From Acidobacteriota bacterium (GTDB taxonomy: Bacteria > Acidobacteriota > Thermoanaerobaculia > Multivoradales > Multivoraceae), in contig JAPOVF010000100.1 in assembly GCA_026708285.1 (NCBI GenBank), positions 1 to 51,047 of the forward strand: 51,047 nucleotides of DNA. Direction: 5' to 3'. A program made the translations under genes and the position numbers. The notes beneath the pieces were generated by a model, which was given only the letters and a program-made list of their open reading frames with translations, ran no database searches and had not been told where the DNA came from. Below, in pieces: positions 40,782 through 49,712 of this stretch. Position 1 is the stretch's first letter. Every line of letters begins with the position of its first letter.

Positions 40782-43280
40782 GTGGCCGGAAAGCTGAGCG
40801 TCACACACTGGGTGCGCCGGCGTCCCCGCCGGCTTCCGGAAACGACACGCCGCGGGGCGACCTTGATGTGGGCGCTGCCTCTTCTGGCCGGCCCGCCCGA
40901 AGCAGCGGCGCAGGAGCCCTACGCCCCGGAGCAGGTAACCCGGGCCGCCTACGACCAGGCCGCGAGCCTGCTCTCCCGGAACGTCCAGGGGACCGTCCGG
41001 AACGTAGAAGTCGTCCCGCACTGGATCGGTGACCGCGACGAGTTCTGGTACGAGCGCGATACGGACCTGGGCACCGAGATCGTGATCGTGGACGCCGCCA
41101 CTGGCGGCAAGCGCCCGGCATTCGACCAGGAGCGCCTGGCCGAGGCTCTGTCGGAGGCGACCGACATCGCGCACGACCCCCTGGACCTCGGCATCGTGTC
41201 CCTCGACTTCGCGCTCGACGGGGGCGCGGGTGGCGCGGTGGTCCGAACCGCGACCTCGGCCGCGCGCTGCGACCTGGAGACCTACACCTGCGAGGCCCTG
41301 CCGGACTTCGTCACGGACCCGCTTCAGTTCCCGGCGCCGGACCGGTCCGTCGCCGCCTTCGCCCGCAGCCACGACGTCTGGCTGCGCGACCTGGACGACG
41401 GTGCCGAGCGGCGGCTCTCGCAGGACGGCGAGGAGCACTTCGGCTACGGCGCGCTGCCGGGCTGGAGCGCGAAACTCCAGCTTCTGCGGCAGGGCCTCGA
41501 AGGACCGTTGACCGGCGCCTCCTGGTCGCCCGATTCGGCGAAGCTGCTCATCTCCCGCACGGACGAGAGGAAGGTCGGCGCGTACCCCTACCTGGACCTG
41601 CTGTCCGCGGACGGTGGCGCCAGGCCGCGGACGCTGGAGAAGCGGGTCGCCCTGATCGGCGACCGGGAGATCCCGCGGTTCCCGATGTTCGTCTTCGACG
41701 TCGCCAGCGGTGCGAGCCGCCAGGTACCGCTTCCCGACGACTGTTTCGGAGAGCTGGGCGCCACGCCGTCTCAGGCGATCTGGACGCCCGACTCGCGCCG
41801 GATCTTCTTCCTCTGCCTTGGCCCCGACGCGAGCCGCTTCGAGCTGGTCCGGTACGACCTCGCCTCCGGGCGCGCCGCGACCGTCTTCGAGGAGGAGGCC
41901 GACTCCTTCCTCGACCTGAACCACAGCCTCTACCGGTCGATGGGCGCCAACGTCCGCGTGCTGGCGGGCGGCAGTCGGGCGATCACTTTCTCGCAGAGGG
42001 ACGGCTGGGGACATCTCTACCTGGTTGATCTGGAAGGCGGCGGCGACGTCCGGCAACTCACGCGCGGCGAATGGGTGGTCCACGACATCGTGGCCGTCGA
42101 CGAGAACGAAGGCGGCGGCTTCGTCTACTTCACGGCCGGCGGGCGCGAGCCGGGGCGGAACCCGTACTGGCGGCACGTCTACCGGGTGCCGCTCGAGGTC
42201 GACGCCGAGGTCGAGTTGCTGACGCCCGAGCCGGCGGATCACGCGGTCACCGTCGCCGCCCCGGTCCTGATCGGCGCCGCCTCGACCTTCGCGCCGAGCG
42301 GACGCTACTTCGTCTCGAACTCCTCGACCCTCGACAGTCCTCCCGTGTCCCGGCTCCGCCGGAGCGACGGTTCGGTCATAGCAACCCTGGAGGAGGCCGG
42401 CGCCAGCGAACTCTTCGCCCGCGGCTACGAGCCGCCGATTCCGTTCTCGGTCAAGGCGGCGGACGGCGAGACGGACCTGTACGGCGTGGTCTACCAGCCG
42501 AAGAACTTCGAGGAAGGCCGGAAGTACCCCGTGGTCGAGCACATCTACGGCGGTCCTCAGACGAACGTCGTCCCCCGCAACTTCGCCAGTGCGGCGGGGG
42601 TCGAGCGGGTTGGCGGGCAGGGCGACTTCTCAACCTTTACCGCCCTCGGGTTCGCCGTCGTCACGATCGACGCGAGAGGCACCCCCTGGCGCTCGAAGGC
42701 GTTCCACGACGTCATGTGGAAGAAGCACGACGAGTTCGCGCTCGAGGATCACGTCGCCGCGCTCGAGCAGCTCGGAGAGCGCTTCGCGTGGCTCGACATG
42801 GACCGCATCGGCATCACCGGCCACTCCTGGGGTGGCTACTCCTCGGCGCTCGCCATGCTCCGCTACCCGGAGGTCTACAAGGTCGCCGTGTCGTCCGCGG
42901 GGCCGTACGACTACCGCTACCTCTATCCGCCGTTCGTCAAGTGGACGGGCTGGCCGGAGTACGAGGACGGCGGACGATTCGCGCCGGATGCCGCCGCCCG
43001 TCCGGTCAATCTCGCCCCGCACGCGGCCCTCGCGTCGAGGCTCGAAGGCAAGATGCTGATCGTCTACGGCGAGCACGACGAGAACAGCCTGCCCGCCTCG
43101 ACGGTCACCCTGATCGACGCGCTGATCGACGCCAACAAGGACTTCGACCTGCTGCTCCTGCCGAATCGCGATCACTTCTACACCCAGGAGCCGTACTTCA
43201 TTCGCCGGCGCTGGGACTACTTCGTCAGGCACCTGCTGGGAGCGGAGCCGCCCTCCGACTACAGCTTCCCGCAACAGTGA
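40782..43280 (+). CDS. S9-family prolyl oligopeptidase (DPP IV-like) with a repeat-derived leader
   Basis: The protein has 832 residues from a GTG at 40782, 2 nt after the serine hydrolase stop; an in-frame GTG at 40812 lies inside the repeat. The leader reads HWVRRRPRRLPETTRRG and then a hydrophobic core ending AAAQ. Everything up to about residue 27 is repeat-encoded. The short ATG start at 40866 would lack a basic n-region. The propeller segments (WSPDSAKLLI, SQRDGWGHLYLV) and the catalytic GHSWGG (Ser about 683), the Asp in YGEHDENS and the His in NRDHFYTQ are all intact. It is a paralogue of the protein at 22460-24856 and likely acts in the periplasm on proline-containing peptides. Confidence 0.9.
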   Translation: MAGKLSVTHWVRRRPRRLPETTRRGATLMWALPLLAGPPEAAAQEPYAPEQVTRAAYDQAASLLSRNVQGTVRNVEVVPHWIGDRDEFWYERDTDLGTEIVIVDAATGGKRPAFDQERLAEALSEATDIAHDPLDLGIVSLDFALDGGAGGAVVRTATSAARCDLETYTCEALPDFVTDPLQFPAPDRSVAAFARSHDVWLRDLDDGAERRLSQDGEEHFGYGALPGWSAKLQLLRQGLEGPLTGASWSPDSAKLLISRTDERKVGAYPYLDLLSADGGARPRTLEKRVALIGDREIPRFPMFVFDVASGASRQVPLPDDCFGELGATPSQAIWTPDSRRIFFLCLGPDASRFELVRYDLASGRAATVFEEEADSFLDLNHSLYRSMGANVRVLAGGSRAITFSQRDGWGHLYLVDLEGGGDVRQLTRGEWVVHDIVAVDENEGGGFVYFTAGGREPGRNPYWRHVYRVPLEVDAEVELLTPEPADHAVTVAAPVLIGAASTFAPSGRYFVSNSSTLDSPPVSRLRRSDGSVIATLEEAGASELFARGYEPPIPFSVKAADGETDLYGVVYQPKNFEEGRKYPVVEHIYGGPQTNVVPRNFASAAGVERVGGQGDFSTFTALGFAVVTIDARGTPWRSKAFHDVMWKKHDEFALEDHVAALEQLGERFAWLDMDRIGITGHSWGGYSSALAMLRYPEVYKVAVSSAGPYDYRYLYPPFVKWTGWPEYEDGGRFAPDAAARPVNLAPHAALASRLEGKMLIVYGEHDENSLPASTVTLIDALIDANKDFDLLLLPNRDHFYTQEPYFIRRRWDYFVRHLLGAEPPSDYSFPQQ
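40806..40860 (+). repeat. Dispersed hairpin repeat providing a signal-peptide n-region
   Basis: CACTGGGTGCGCCGGCG begins the copy, with GCCGGCG/CGCCGGC as the core stem and a weaker CGCC/GGCG second stem. It lies in frame at the start of the S9 peptidase and is translated as HWVRRRPRRLPETTRRGA. The frame and its Arg content match the copy at 45825-45885. Confidence 0.85.
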
Positions 43281-44638
43281 CCGGGCAGAGCCGAGCGCCA
43301 GGGTCCGCCGTCGCCGCCTCGCTTCGTCTCGAGGATCTGGCGGTCGATCCCTATCCGCACCTGGCGGGGCTGCGGTCCCAGGGCGCCGCGGTGTGGGCGC
43401 CCAACCTGGCCATGTGGGTGGTCGCCGGCTACCCCGACACGGTGTCCGTGCTGCGCGACCCGGAACGGTTCACCAACGACTCGCCGAAGTCGCTCATCCA
43501 GGCCACCTTCGGCCGCCAGATGCTGTCGGTCGAGGGCGAGGAGCAGAAGCGCCACAAGCAGGCGTGTCTGGCTCCCTTCACCGGCAAGGCGTCGCGGGAC
43601 GTCTGGCAGCCGCGGGTCGACCGGCTCTGCGGGGAACTCCTCGAGGCCGCCGAACGGGCGGCCGCCGGCGGAGCGGTCGAGGTCGACCTGATGGCCGACT
43701 ATGCCGCGCCGATCGCCCTGGAGACGATGGGAATCGTCGTCGGCCTGCCGTCCGGCGACCTGCCGCGGGTGCGCGCCTGGTACGAGGTGTTCGCCCGGTC
43801 GCTGGCGAACTTCGAGGGAGACGCCGAGCTCCATCGTGCCGGCCAGGAGGCCGCGGCGGCGATGCGCGAATACCTGGCGGAGAAGCTGGACGGGCAGCAG
43901 CCGGCCGGCGAGGCGGATGGCGGACCGCTGATCGAAGTCCTCTCCGGGCCCGGCGGAACGCTTACCCGGTCGGAAGTGCTGGCGAATCTCCTGATTGTCC
44001 TGTTCGGCGGCATCGAGACGACGGAGTCGATGATCGGCAACGCTCTTCACTATCTGCTGAGTGAGCCAGGACTCCTCGAGGCCGTGCTCGATTCCCGGAA
44101 CCAGGGGAAAGCGGCCTTCCTGGCCGCGGTCGAGGACGTGATGGAGGAGTCGCTGCGTTACGACCCGGCGGTGCAGACGCTCACCCGGCACACCACTGCG
44201 GCCGTTCGCATCGGCGGCGCGAAGATCGCCGCCGGCGAGACCGTGCAGTGCATGGTCGGCGGCGCCAACCGGGACCCGGCGGTGTTCGAAGACCCCGGGT
44301 GCTTCAAACCCGGCCGGGCAAACGTCCGCAAACACCTGGCCTTCGGCCTCGGCAACCACTTCTGCCTGGGGGCGCAACTCGCCCGTGCCGAGACCCGATC
44401 CGCGCTGCGGACCCTGCTCGAACGCTGGCCCGGCGTGGAGTTCGACCGTGCGTCGTCGCTACCGCCCTACGGCCACGAGTTCCGCAAGCCCGGCCGTCTC
44501 GTGGTGCGACCTCACTCCACTGAGAGCCGCCCGAAACGGATCGCGGTGCGGCGCCGTTCGGGGCTGTCGGAGCTATCCCAGACCGCGAGCCAGTCGCCCG
44601 ATCCGTCAGCGGACGGCTCCTCGAGCAGCGTGGGGTAG
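43277..44638 (+). CDS. Cytochrome P450
   Basis: The GTG at 43277 overlaps the S9 peptidase stop (GTGA). The 453-residue protein has the P450 landmarks: the I-helix GGIETTES, E-S-L-R in MEESLRYDPAVQ, and the heme loop AFGLGNHFCLGAQLAR with the Cys thiolate. The soluble, Class I-like length without a membrane anchor fits bacterial CYPs that use ferredoxin; no ferredoxin gene is next to it. After the usual end (LVVRPHS) about 40 extra Ser/Arg-rich residues follow. They are encoded antisense to the 3' end of the converging sialidase-like gene (44512-44638, 127 nt). The substrate is unknown. Confidence 0.93.
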   Translation: MTGQSRAPGSAVAASLRLEDLAVDPYPHLAGLRSQGAAVWAPNLAMWVVAGYPDTVSVLRDPERFTNDSPKSLIQATFGRQMLSVEGEEQKRHKQACLAPFTGKASRDVWQPRVDRLCGELLEAAERAAAGGAVEVDLMADYAAPIALETMGIVVGLPSGDLPRVRAWYEVFARSLANFEGDAELHRAGQEAAAAMREYLAEKLDGQQPAGEADGGPLIEVLSGPGGTLTRSEVLANLLIVLFGGIETTESMIGNALHYLLSEPGLLEAVLDSRNQGKAAFLAAVEDVMEESLRYDPAVQTLTRHTTAAVRIGGAKIAAGETVQCMVGGANRDPAVFEDPGCFKPGRANVRKHLAFGLGNHFCLGAQLARAETRSALRTLLERWPGVEFDRASSLPPYGHEFRKPGRLVVRPHSTESRPKRIAVRRRSGLSELSQTASQSPDPSADGSSSSVG

Positions 44639-45693
44639 CTGTTGAGGTTGCCGCCGTCGTAGAACGTGCGCTGAGGCGACCAGGCACCGCCGGGCAGCCG
44701 CGTCTTGTAGTAGAGGCCGCGCCGGAACGCGCTGTCGCCGTAGACGTAGATGTGGCGGCCGGAGGAGTCCCGGCCGAAGAAGCTCTTGGCCCGGTAGTTG
44801 GGCAGCTCGGGCTCGGGCCGCGCCGTCGACCACGTCCGCCCCCCGTCCTCGCTGCGGGTCGAGTAGGCCAGGCCGGGATCGAGCGGACGCTCGCGGTCCA
44901 TCGTGGCCGTCCGCATGACCATCTCCAGTGCGCCGTCGCCGACGGGAGCGATCTTGCCCTCATGCAGGAACACCGGATCGTCGTCCGGATACGGCACGTA
45001 GCCGGCCAGCTTCCAGTGCAGGAGGCTCTTGCTCTCGAGCACGAACTGGCGGCGGTCGCCGTGGGGATCGTGGCGCCGTGAGTTGCGGTGGGCGGGGAGC
45101 AGATAGTGAGGGACTCCGTCGCGCTCCACGGTCTCGATGCCCGCAACGATGATCAGCGAGCCCTGGTAACCCATCGCCAGCTCGACGTGGTTCCAGGAGT
45201 AACCGCCGTCGGCGGTGTACGCCGCGACCAGGTCGGCGTTTTCGCTGTCGCGGTAGTGCATGGGCGCGCGCATGACGAAGAGCCAGACGACGTCCTGACC
45301 GGGAGGCCTGAACAGCACGGAGTTGTTGTAGGCGTACTGCACGCTGCCGTTGCGTACGCGATAGTCGAACACCGTGATGCGTTCGTTCCAGGTCCTGCCG
45401 CCGTCGTGGCTCAGCGAGCAGACGATGTCGCCCATGTCCATCTTGCCGCGCACCTGCAGGCCGTAGGCGGCGATGAGGTGCTCGTCGGTCCAGCGCGCGA
45501 TGAAGGGCTCCCAGATCTTGTCGTACGGGCCTTCAGGGTCGAGCACGTCGATGGTGACGACGTCCTCGACGTCTCCTCGATATGCCTCTTCTTCGGCGGC
45601 GATCGCCGTGGCGGTTGCCAACGCAAGGAGGGACGCGGCGAGGAGAGCCGGCAAAGCGGATGAGCGTCGTCTGTACGGAAGAGACACGGACAT
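44512..45693 (-). CDS. Secreted sialidase-like BNR-repeat protein
   Basis: The 393-residue protein has a Sec signal (SALPALLAASLLALATATAIA). Three Asp-box motifs occur, SHDGGRTW, TADGGYSW and SEDGGRTW, typical of six-bladed sialidase/neuraminidase propellers. Some arginine and glutamate residues of the sialidase site may be present but were not assigned. The protein could be an exo-sialidase or another glycan-binding or degrading enzyme. Its last 127 nt overlap the P450 gene on the other strand. It diverges from the PVC-type dehydrogenase gene. Confidence 0.85.
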   Translation of the reverse strand: MSVSLPYRRRSSALPALLAASLLALATATAIAAEEEAYRGDVEDVVTIDVLDPEGPYDKIWEPFIARWTDEHLIAAYGLQVRGKMDMGDIVCSLSHDGGRTWNERITVFDYRVRNGSVQYAYNNSVLFRPPGQDVVWLFVMRAPMHYRDSENADLVAAYTADGGYSWNHVELAMGYQGSLIIVAGIETVERDGVPHYLLPAHRNSRRHDPHGDRRQFVLESKSLLHWKLAGYVPYPDDDPVFLHEGKIAPVGDGALEMVMRTATMDRERPLDPGLAYSTRSEDGGRTWSTARPEPELPNYRAKSFFGRDSSGRHIYVYGDSAFRRGLYYKTRLPGGAWSPQRTFYDGGNLNSYPTLLEEPSADGSGDWLAVWDSSDSPERRRTAIRFGRLSVE

Positions 45694-45824
45694 GAGTTCC
45701 TCCCTTAGGGGGACGGAGCAGTCGGGACGCGGACGGGAGGAGAGACTACCGAGCCGCGTTGATAGCGTCGCGGGGTGCTACCTGTGCGCCCGAGACGTTG
45801 GCGCCATCCGCGGCAGAGCGCCTC
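45694..45824. promoter_or_regulatory. Divergent promoter region upstream of the dehydrogenase lipoprotein
   Basis: The region between the sialidase-like start (45693) and the repeat must hold divergent promoters. In-frame GTG codons at 45775 and 45832 offer alternative starts for the lipoprotein. CTTAGGGGGA at about 45705-45714 on the plus strand is the most obvious irregular stretch; GGGAGGA on the minus strand suits the sialidase ribosome binding site. No clear -35/-10 boxes were assigned. Confidence 0.3.
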
Positions 45825-45885
45825 ACACTGGGTGCGCCGGCGCCCCCGCCGGCTTCTGAAAAGACCGCGCCGCGGAGCGGCGACC
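45825..45885 (+). repeat. Dispersed hairpin repeat containing a candidate start codon
   Basis: This copy has CACTGGGTGCGCCGGCG, the GCCGGCG-like core stem, and a second stem GCCGC-GGA-GCGGC near 45869-45881. The GTG of TGGGTG (45832-45834) is in frame with the lipoprotein and would give a leader of MRRRPRRLLKRPRRGAATLL. The first ten or so codons are read in the same frame as the copy at 40806-40860. Confidence 0.83.
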
Positions 45886-48800
45886 TTGCTGCTGCTCCTG
45901 GCGAGTTGCACGCAGGCGCCACCTCCGTTGGACCTGCGCGAAGGCGAAACGGTTGTACTCACCGGCGGCACCGACATGGTGCATCTGCAGCGGGCGGGCT
46001 TTCTCGAGACCATTCTGACCGACGCCTTCGCCGGCGTTCATCCCACGTTCCGTGATCTCTCCTGGGAGGCGGACACCGTCTTCCGGCAAGGCTCCTCGCT
46101 GGAACGCTGGCGCGAAGACGGCTTCGGCGATTGGGACGCCCAACTCGAACTGGTCGGCACGTCGGTTGTCATTGCGCAGTACGGCAAGGCCGAATCGATG
46201 ACGGGAGTCGAAGGGCTCGAGTCGTTCAGGTCGGCATACAACGCGCTGATCGACGGATTCCTGAAGCATGCCGACCGGGTCGTGCTGGTGTCCCCGACGC
46301 CCTTCGAGAAGCCGGCGAACGAGTTCCTGCCGGATCTTTCGCACCACAATCGGTCTCTCGCGCGGTACGTCCGGGCAACGAAAGAAATCGCCGCGGAGCG
46401 AGGTCTCCTCTTCGTCGACCTCTTTTCGGACGCAGAGCCGGACCTGACCGAAAACGGCATGCACCTCAAGGAAGAGTCGCTCCGGCACGTCTCGGAAACG
46501 ATCGCGGAGAAGCTCGGCTTCGAGATCCCGTCCTGGGACCGTTTGGCCACGCTTCACGCGGCGGTCGTCGAAAAGCAGCGCCTGTGGTTCGACTACTGGC
46601 GTCCCGCGAACTGGAAACTGCTCTTCGGCGACGACTCGACGCGGCGCTTCACCAGGTCGAGCCACGGCTATCTCTCCTTTCGCGAGGAGTGGCAGCAGCT
46701 CGTCGGCCTGATCGAGAAGGCGGAAGAGCGGGTCTGGACCGTGGCGAACGGCGGCCCGGATCCGGGGCACCGGCGCCCCGAGCCGGAAGAGCTCTTTGGC
46801 CATCCGGCAGCGGACATCGAGGCGGAGCTCGCTTCGTTCACGGTGCCGGACGGCATGGACGTCAATCTCTTCGCGTCGGAGTCCGATGGCCTCACCAACC
46901 CGCTGGCGATTCGCTGGGACACGGCCGGCCGCGCGTACGTGACCGTCACGACGACGTATCCGCACGTCTTCCCCGGTGATGTTCCGAACGACAGGATCAT
47001 CGTGCTGGAGGATGCCGATCACGACGGCGTCGCGGAGAGCTCGACCGTCTTCGCGGAAGGGCTGAACATTCCGACGGCAATGGAACTGGGCGACGGCGGC
47101 GTCTACGTTGGACAGAGCAGTGAGATTCTCTTTCTGAAGGACGCCGATGGCGATGGACGAGCGGATATCCGGCGCGTCGTGCTCAGCGGGTTCGGAACGG
47201 GGGATGCCCACCAGGCGGTCAACTCCTTCACATGGAGTCCCGGCGGTGAGCTGTTCATGGGGCAGGGCGACGGCATCGAGTCGCGGGTCGAGACCCCCTG
47301 GGGTTCCGCCGATCTCTACCAATCCGGGTTCTTCCGGCTGCGCCCGCGGCTGCTGCAGATGCATCCCCTTCTGTACGACTTCATGGGCCCCGGCAATCCC
47401 TGGGGCGTCGCCTTCGGTGAGTGGGGGCAGATCTTCAGCGTCGACGGCGCGGGCGGCGTAACGCATCTTTCGCTCGGCCAGATCCCGACGACCCACCGGC
47501 GCCGCCTCGACACGATCGGCGAACCCGGTGGCTACGCCGGGATCGCCTACCTCGACGGCCGTCACCTGCCGCCGGAGTATCGGGGCCAGTTCGCGATCGG
47601 CGACTACCAGGCGAATCGCGTGAAGCGGTTTTCCGTCGCGGCCGACGGTTCAGGGGCAACTCTGAAGTGGGAAGAACCGCTCATCCACTCGAGCCACCGG
47701 AACTTCCGTCCGATCGACGTGAAGGTCGGGCCCGACGGCGCCGTCTACGTCGTCGACTGGTACAACCCGATCATCTGCCACCAGGACGACGAGTACCGCG
47801 ATCCGACGCGCGACAAGGCTCATGGCCGGATTTGGCGGATCACTGCTACCTCGGCGCCCCTTGTGAAGGCTCCGAAGCTGCTCGACGCGCCGCTGGACGA
47901 GGTCGTCGCCGCCCTCGAGGCGCCGGAGAGCTGGACGCGCTATCAGGTGAAGCGTGAGCTCACCCGCCGCGACACGGAGAAGGTCGAGACGGCTCTCGGA
48001 GCGTGGGTCGCGAGCCTGGATCCGGAAGCCGCGGACTACGAGCGCCACCTCTACGAGGCGGTCGGCGCCTACGCCACGATCGAGGTCCCCGCGCCGGCGG
48101 TCCTGGCGAAGTTACTGAAGGCGGAGGAGCCGGGCGGACGTGCCTTCGCTTCGCGCATCGTGGGCCGATGGCACGATCGCCTGGAGGATCCGCTGGCGCT
48201 CCTTGTCAGGCGCGTGGAAGACGACGACGCGCAGGTACGGATGGAGGCGGTTGCCGCGGCTGCCGCGATTCCGCAGCCGGAGTCGATCACCGTCGTCGCG
48301 CGCGCCGTGGACCGCCCGATGGACGACTCGATGGAGTACGTCTTCTCGCAGGCGATCCAGCACCTCAAGCCGCACTGGGAAGCGGCGCACGAGCGCGGAG
48401 ACCTCCACTTCGCCGAGTCGGCCCATCTCGCCGCGGTGCTCAACCGCGCGGGGGGAAGGGAGCGCATCGCGGATCTGCGCAGCATCGCGCTGTCCTACCA
48501 CCTGGACGAAGACACACGTCTGAGCGCGATCGAGAATCTCCTGGCGGTCGGAGGAAAGGAGGAGATCGAAGAGTTCGTCCTTATGCCGGATCGCTATGTG
48601 AGCGGCGGGAAGTACGACGCCGACGCACATGCACGGATCCTGGCCGCCGCCGCCAGGGCGACGCGTTCGGGAAGTCTCGAGCCGCACGATCAGCCCTGGG
48701 GTCTGGCGAAGATGATGGCGCACCCGAGTCTCGAGCTCCGCGCCAATGCCGCGACCCTGGCCGGGGTCTGGCAGGCCGGGGACACGCAGGAGAGTCTTCT

Positions 48801-49707
48801 CGCCATGGCCAGGGACGACTCGTTGCCTACGTTCGTTCGGGCCGCCGCGTTCGGCGCGTTGGCAAGCCTCGAGGCGGAGGGCGGGAAGGAACTGCTCGCG
48901 GCCTATGCCGATGCGCCGGACGCTCCGGCATTGCGCGTGTCGGCGATCGAAGCGCTCGTCGTGCTCGACTCGAGGGCGGCGGCGAAGTCGGCGGTCGGAC
49001 TGTTCGGGGAACCTGGCTTGGACAACGCCACGGCCACTCGGGCCCTGGTCGCATTCCTCAACCGCGAGGGCGGCGTGCCGGCGCTGACCGCGGCGATCGA
49101 GTCCGGTGGACTCGGGCACGACGCCGCGAAGTCGCTGCTCCGTTCGTTCTACGCGAGCGGTCGTTCCGACAACGTCCTTCTCGCCGCTCTCGGTACCGCG
49201 AGCGGGGCCGATTCCCTGGAGCTCGACTACGACGAGGACCTGGTGAAGAGCCTCGCCGAGTTCGCGGCGGAACGGGGTGATGCCGCGCGGGGCGCCGTGC
49301 TCTTCGTCGACTTCGGCTGTGACTCCTGCCACCAGGTCGGCGAGGAGGGAGGCGCTATCGGGCCGAGCCTGACCGCGGTCGGCACGACGCTGACGGCCGA
49401 ACGGATCATCGAAGAGACGCTGTGGCCGAATCGCGAGATCAAGGAAGGATTCACCGCATTGGAGATCACGACCCACGACTCCACGATCTACCAGGGGTAC
49501 AAGCGCTGGACGCAGGAGAGTTCAACGACCGGCGATCTCGTGATCCAGGACCTGGCCACGGGAGAGCTGGTCACGATCAGGGCGGGGGACATCGAGGAAG
49601 TCCGTGAGACGGGAAGCCCGATGCCTACTGGTCTGACGTCGTTGCTGTCACAGGCCCAGCTCCTGGACCTCTTCAAGTACGTCACGACCCTGGGCACAAG
49701 GAGCTAG
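45832..49707 (+). CDS. PVC-type membrane-bound dehydrogenase/cytochrome c lipoprotein with degenerate SGNH domain
   Basis: From the GTG at 45832 the protein has 1291 residues and a lipobox (LLLLASC); a GTG at 45775 is an alternative. An N-terminal domain (about 35-260) resembles the SGNH/GDSL domain of these proteins (AGFLETILT, DGFGDWDAQ, LTENGMHLK), but the nucleophile block reads GGTDM, without Ser, and DxxH reads NGMH. A propeller dehydrogenase domain follows (NPWGVAFGEWGQIFSVDGAG, VYVVDWYNP), then HEAT-like helical repeats, then a heme domain with C-D-S-C-H and a late M-P-T-G-L axial Met candidate. Similar fusions in Planctomycetes are thought to oxidise sugars or alcohols at the envelope. 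The cytochrome c site implies periplasmic electron transfer. Confidence 0.85.
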   Translation: MRRRPRRLLKRPRRGAATLLLLLASCTQAPPPLDLREGETVVLTGGTDMVHLQRAGFLETILTDAFAGVHPTFRDLSWEADTVFRQGSSLERWREDGFGDWDAQLELVGTSVVIAQYGKAESMTGVEGLESFRSAYNALIDGFLKHADRVVLVSPTPFEKPANEFLPDLSHHNRSLARYVRATKEIAAERGLLFVDLFSDAEPDLTENGMHLKEESLRHVSETIAEKLGFEIPSWDRLATLHAAVVEKQRLWFDYWRPANWKLLFGDDSTRRFTRSSHGYLSFREEWQQLVGLIEKAEERVWTVANGGPDPGHRRPEPEELFGHPAADIEAELASFTVPDGMDVNLFASESDGLTNPLAIRWDTAGRAYVTVTTTYPHVFPGDVPNDRIIVLEDADHDGVAESSTVFAEGLNIPTAMELGDGGVYVGQSSEILFLKDADGDGRADIRRVVLSGFGTGDAHQAVNSFTWSPGGELFMGQGDGIESRVETPWGSADLYQSGFFRLRPRLLQMHPLLYDFMGPGNPWGVAFGEWGQIFSVDGAGGVTHLSLGQIPTTHRRRLDTIGEPGGYAGIAYLDGRHLPPEYRGQFAIGDYQANRVKRFSVAADGSGATLKWEEPLIHSSHRNFRPIDVKVGPDGAVYVVDWYNPIICHQDDEYRDPTRDKAHGRIWRITATSAPLVKAPKLLDAPLDEVVAALEAPESWTRYQVKRELTRRDTEKVETALGAWVASLDPEAADYERHLYEAVGAYATIEVPAPAVLAKLLKAEEPGGRAFASRIVGRWHDRLEDPLALLVRRVEDDDAQVRMEAVAAAAAIPQPESITVVARAVDRPMDDSMEYVFSQAIQHLKPHWEAAHERGDLHFAESAHLAAVLNRAGGRERIADLRSIALSYHLDEDTRLSAIENLLAVGGKEEIEEFVLMPDRYVSGGKYDADAHARILAAAARATRSGSLEPHDQPWGLAKMMAHPSLELRANAATLAGVWQAGDTQESLLAMARDDSLPTFVRAAAFGALASLEAEGGKELLAAYADAPDAPALRVSAIEALVVLDSRAAAKSAVGLFGEPGLDNATATRALVAFLNREGGVPALTAAIESGGLGHDAAKSLLRSFYASGRSDNVLLAALGTASGADSLELDYDEDLVKSLAEFAAERGDAARGAVLFVDFGCDSCHQVGEEGGAIGPSLTAVGTTLTAERIIEETLWPNREIKEGFTALEITTHDSTIYQGYKRWTQESSTTGDLVIQDLATGELVTIRAGDIEEVRETGSPMPTGLTSLLSQAQLLDLFKYVTTLGTRS

Positions 49708-49712
49708 CAGAC

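Noticed and set aside
42071-43276. Upstream part of the frame ending with the P450 at 44638
   Set aside because: It is a shadow of the S9 peptidase; the GTG at 43277 gives the expected P450 N-terminus and a 4-nt overlap.
45775-45831. GTG at 45775 as the firm start of the dehydrogenase lipoprotein
   Set aside because: It would place a 35-residue basic stretch before the signal core and has no good ribosome binding site; the GTG at 45832 gives a normal lipoprotein leader. It stays possible.
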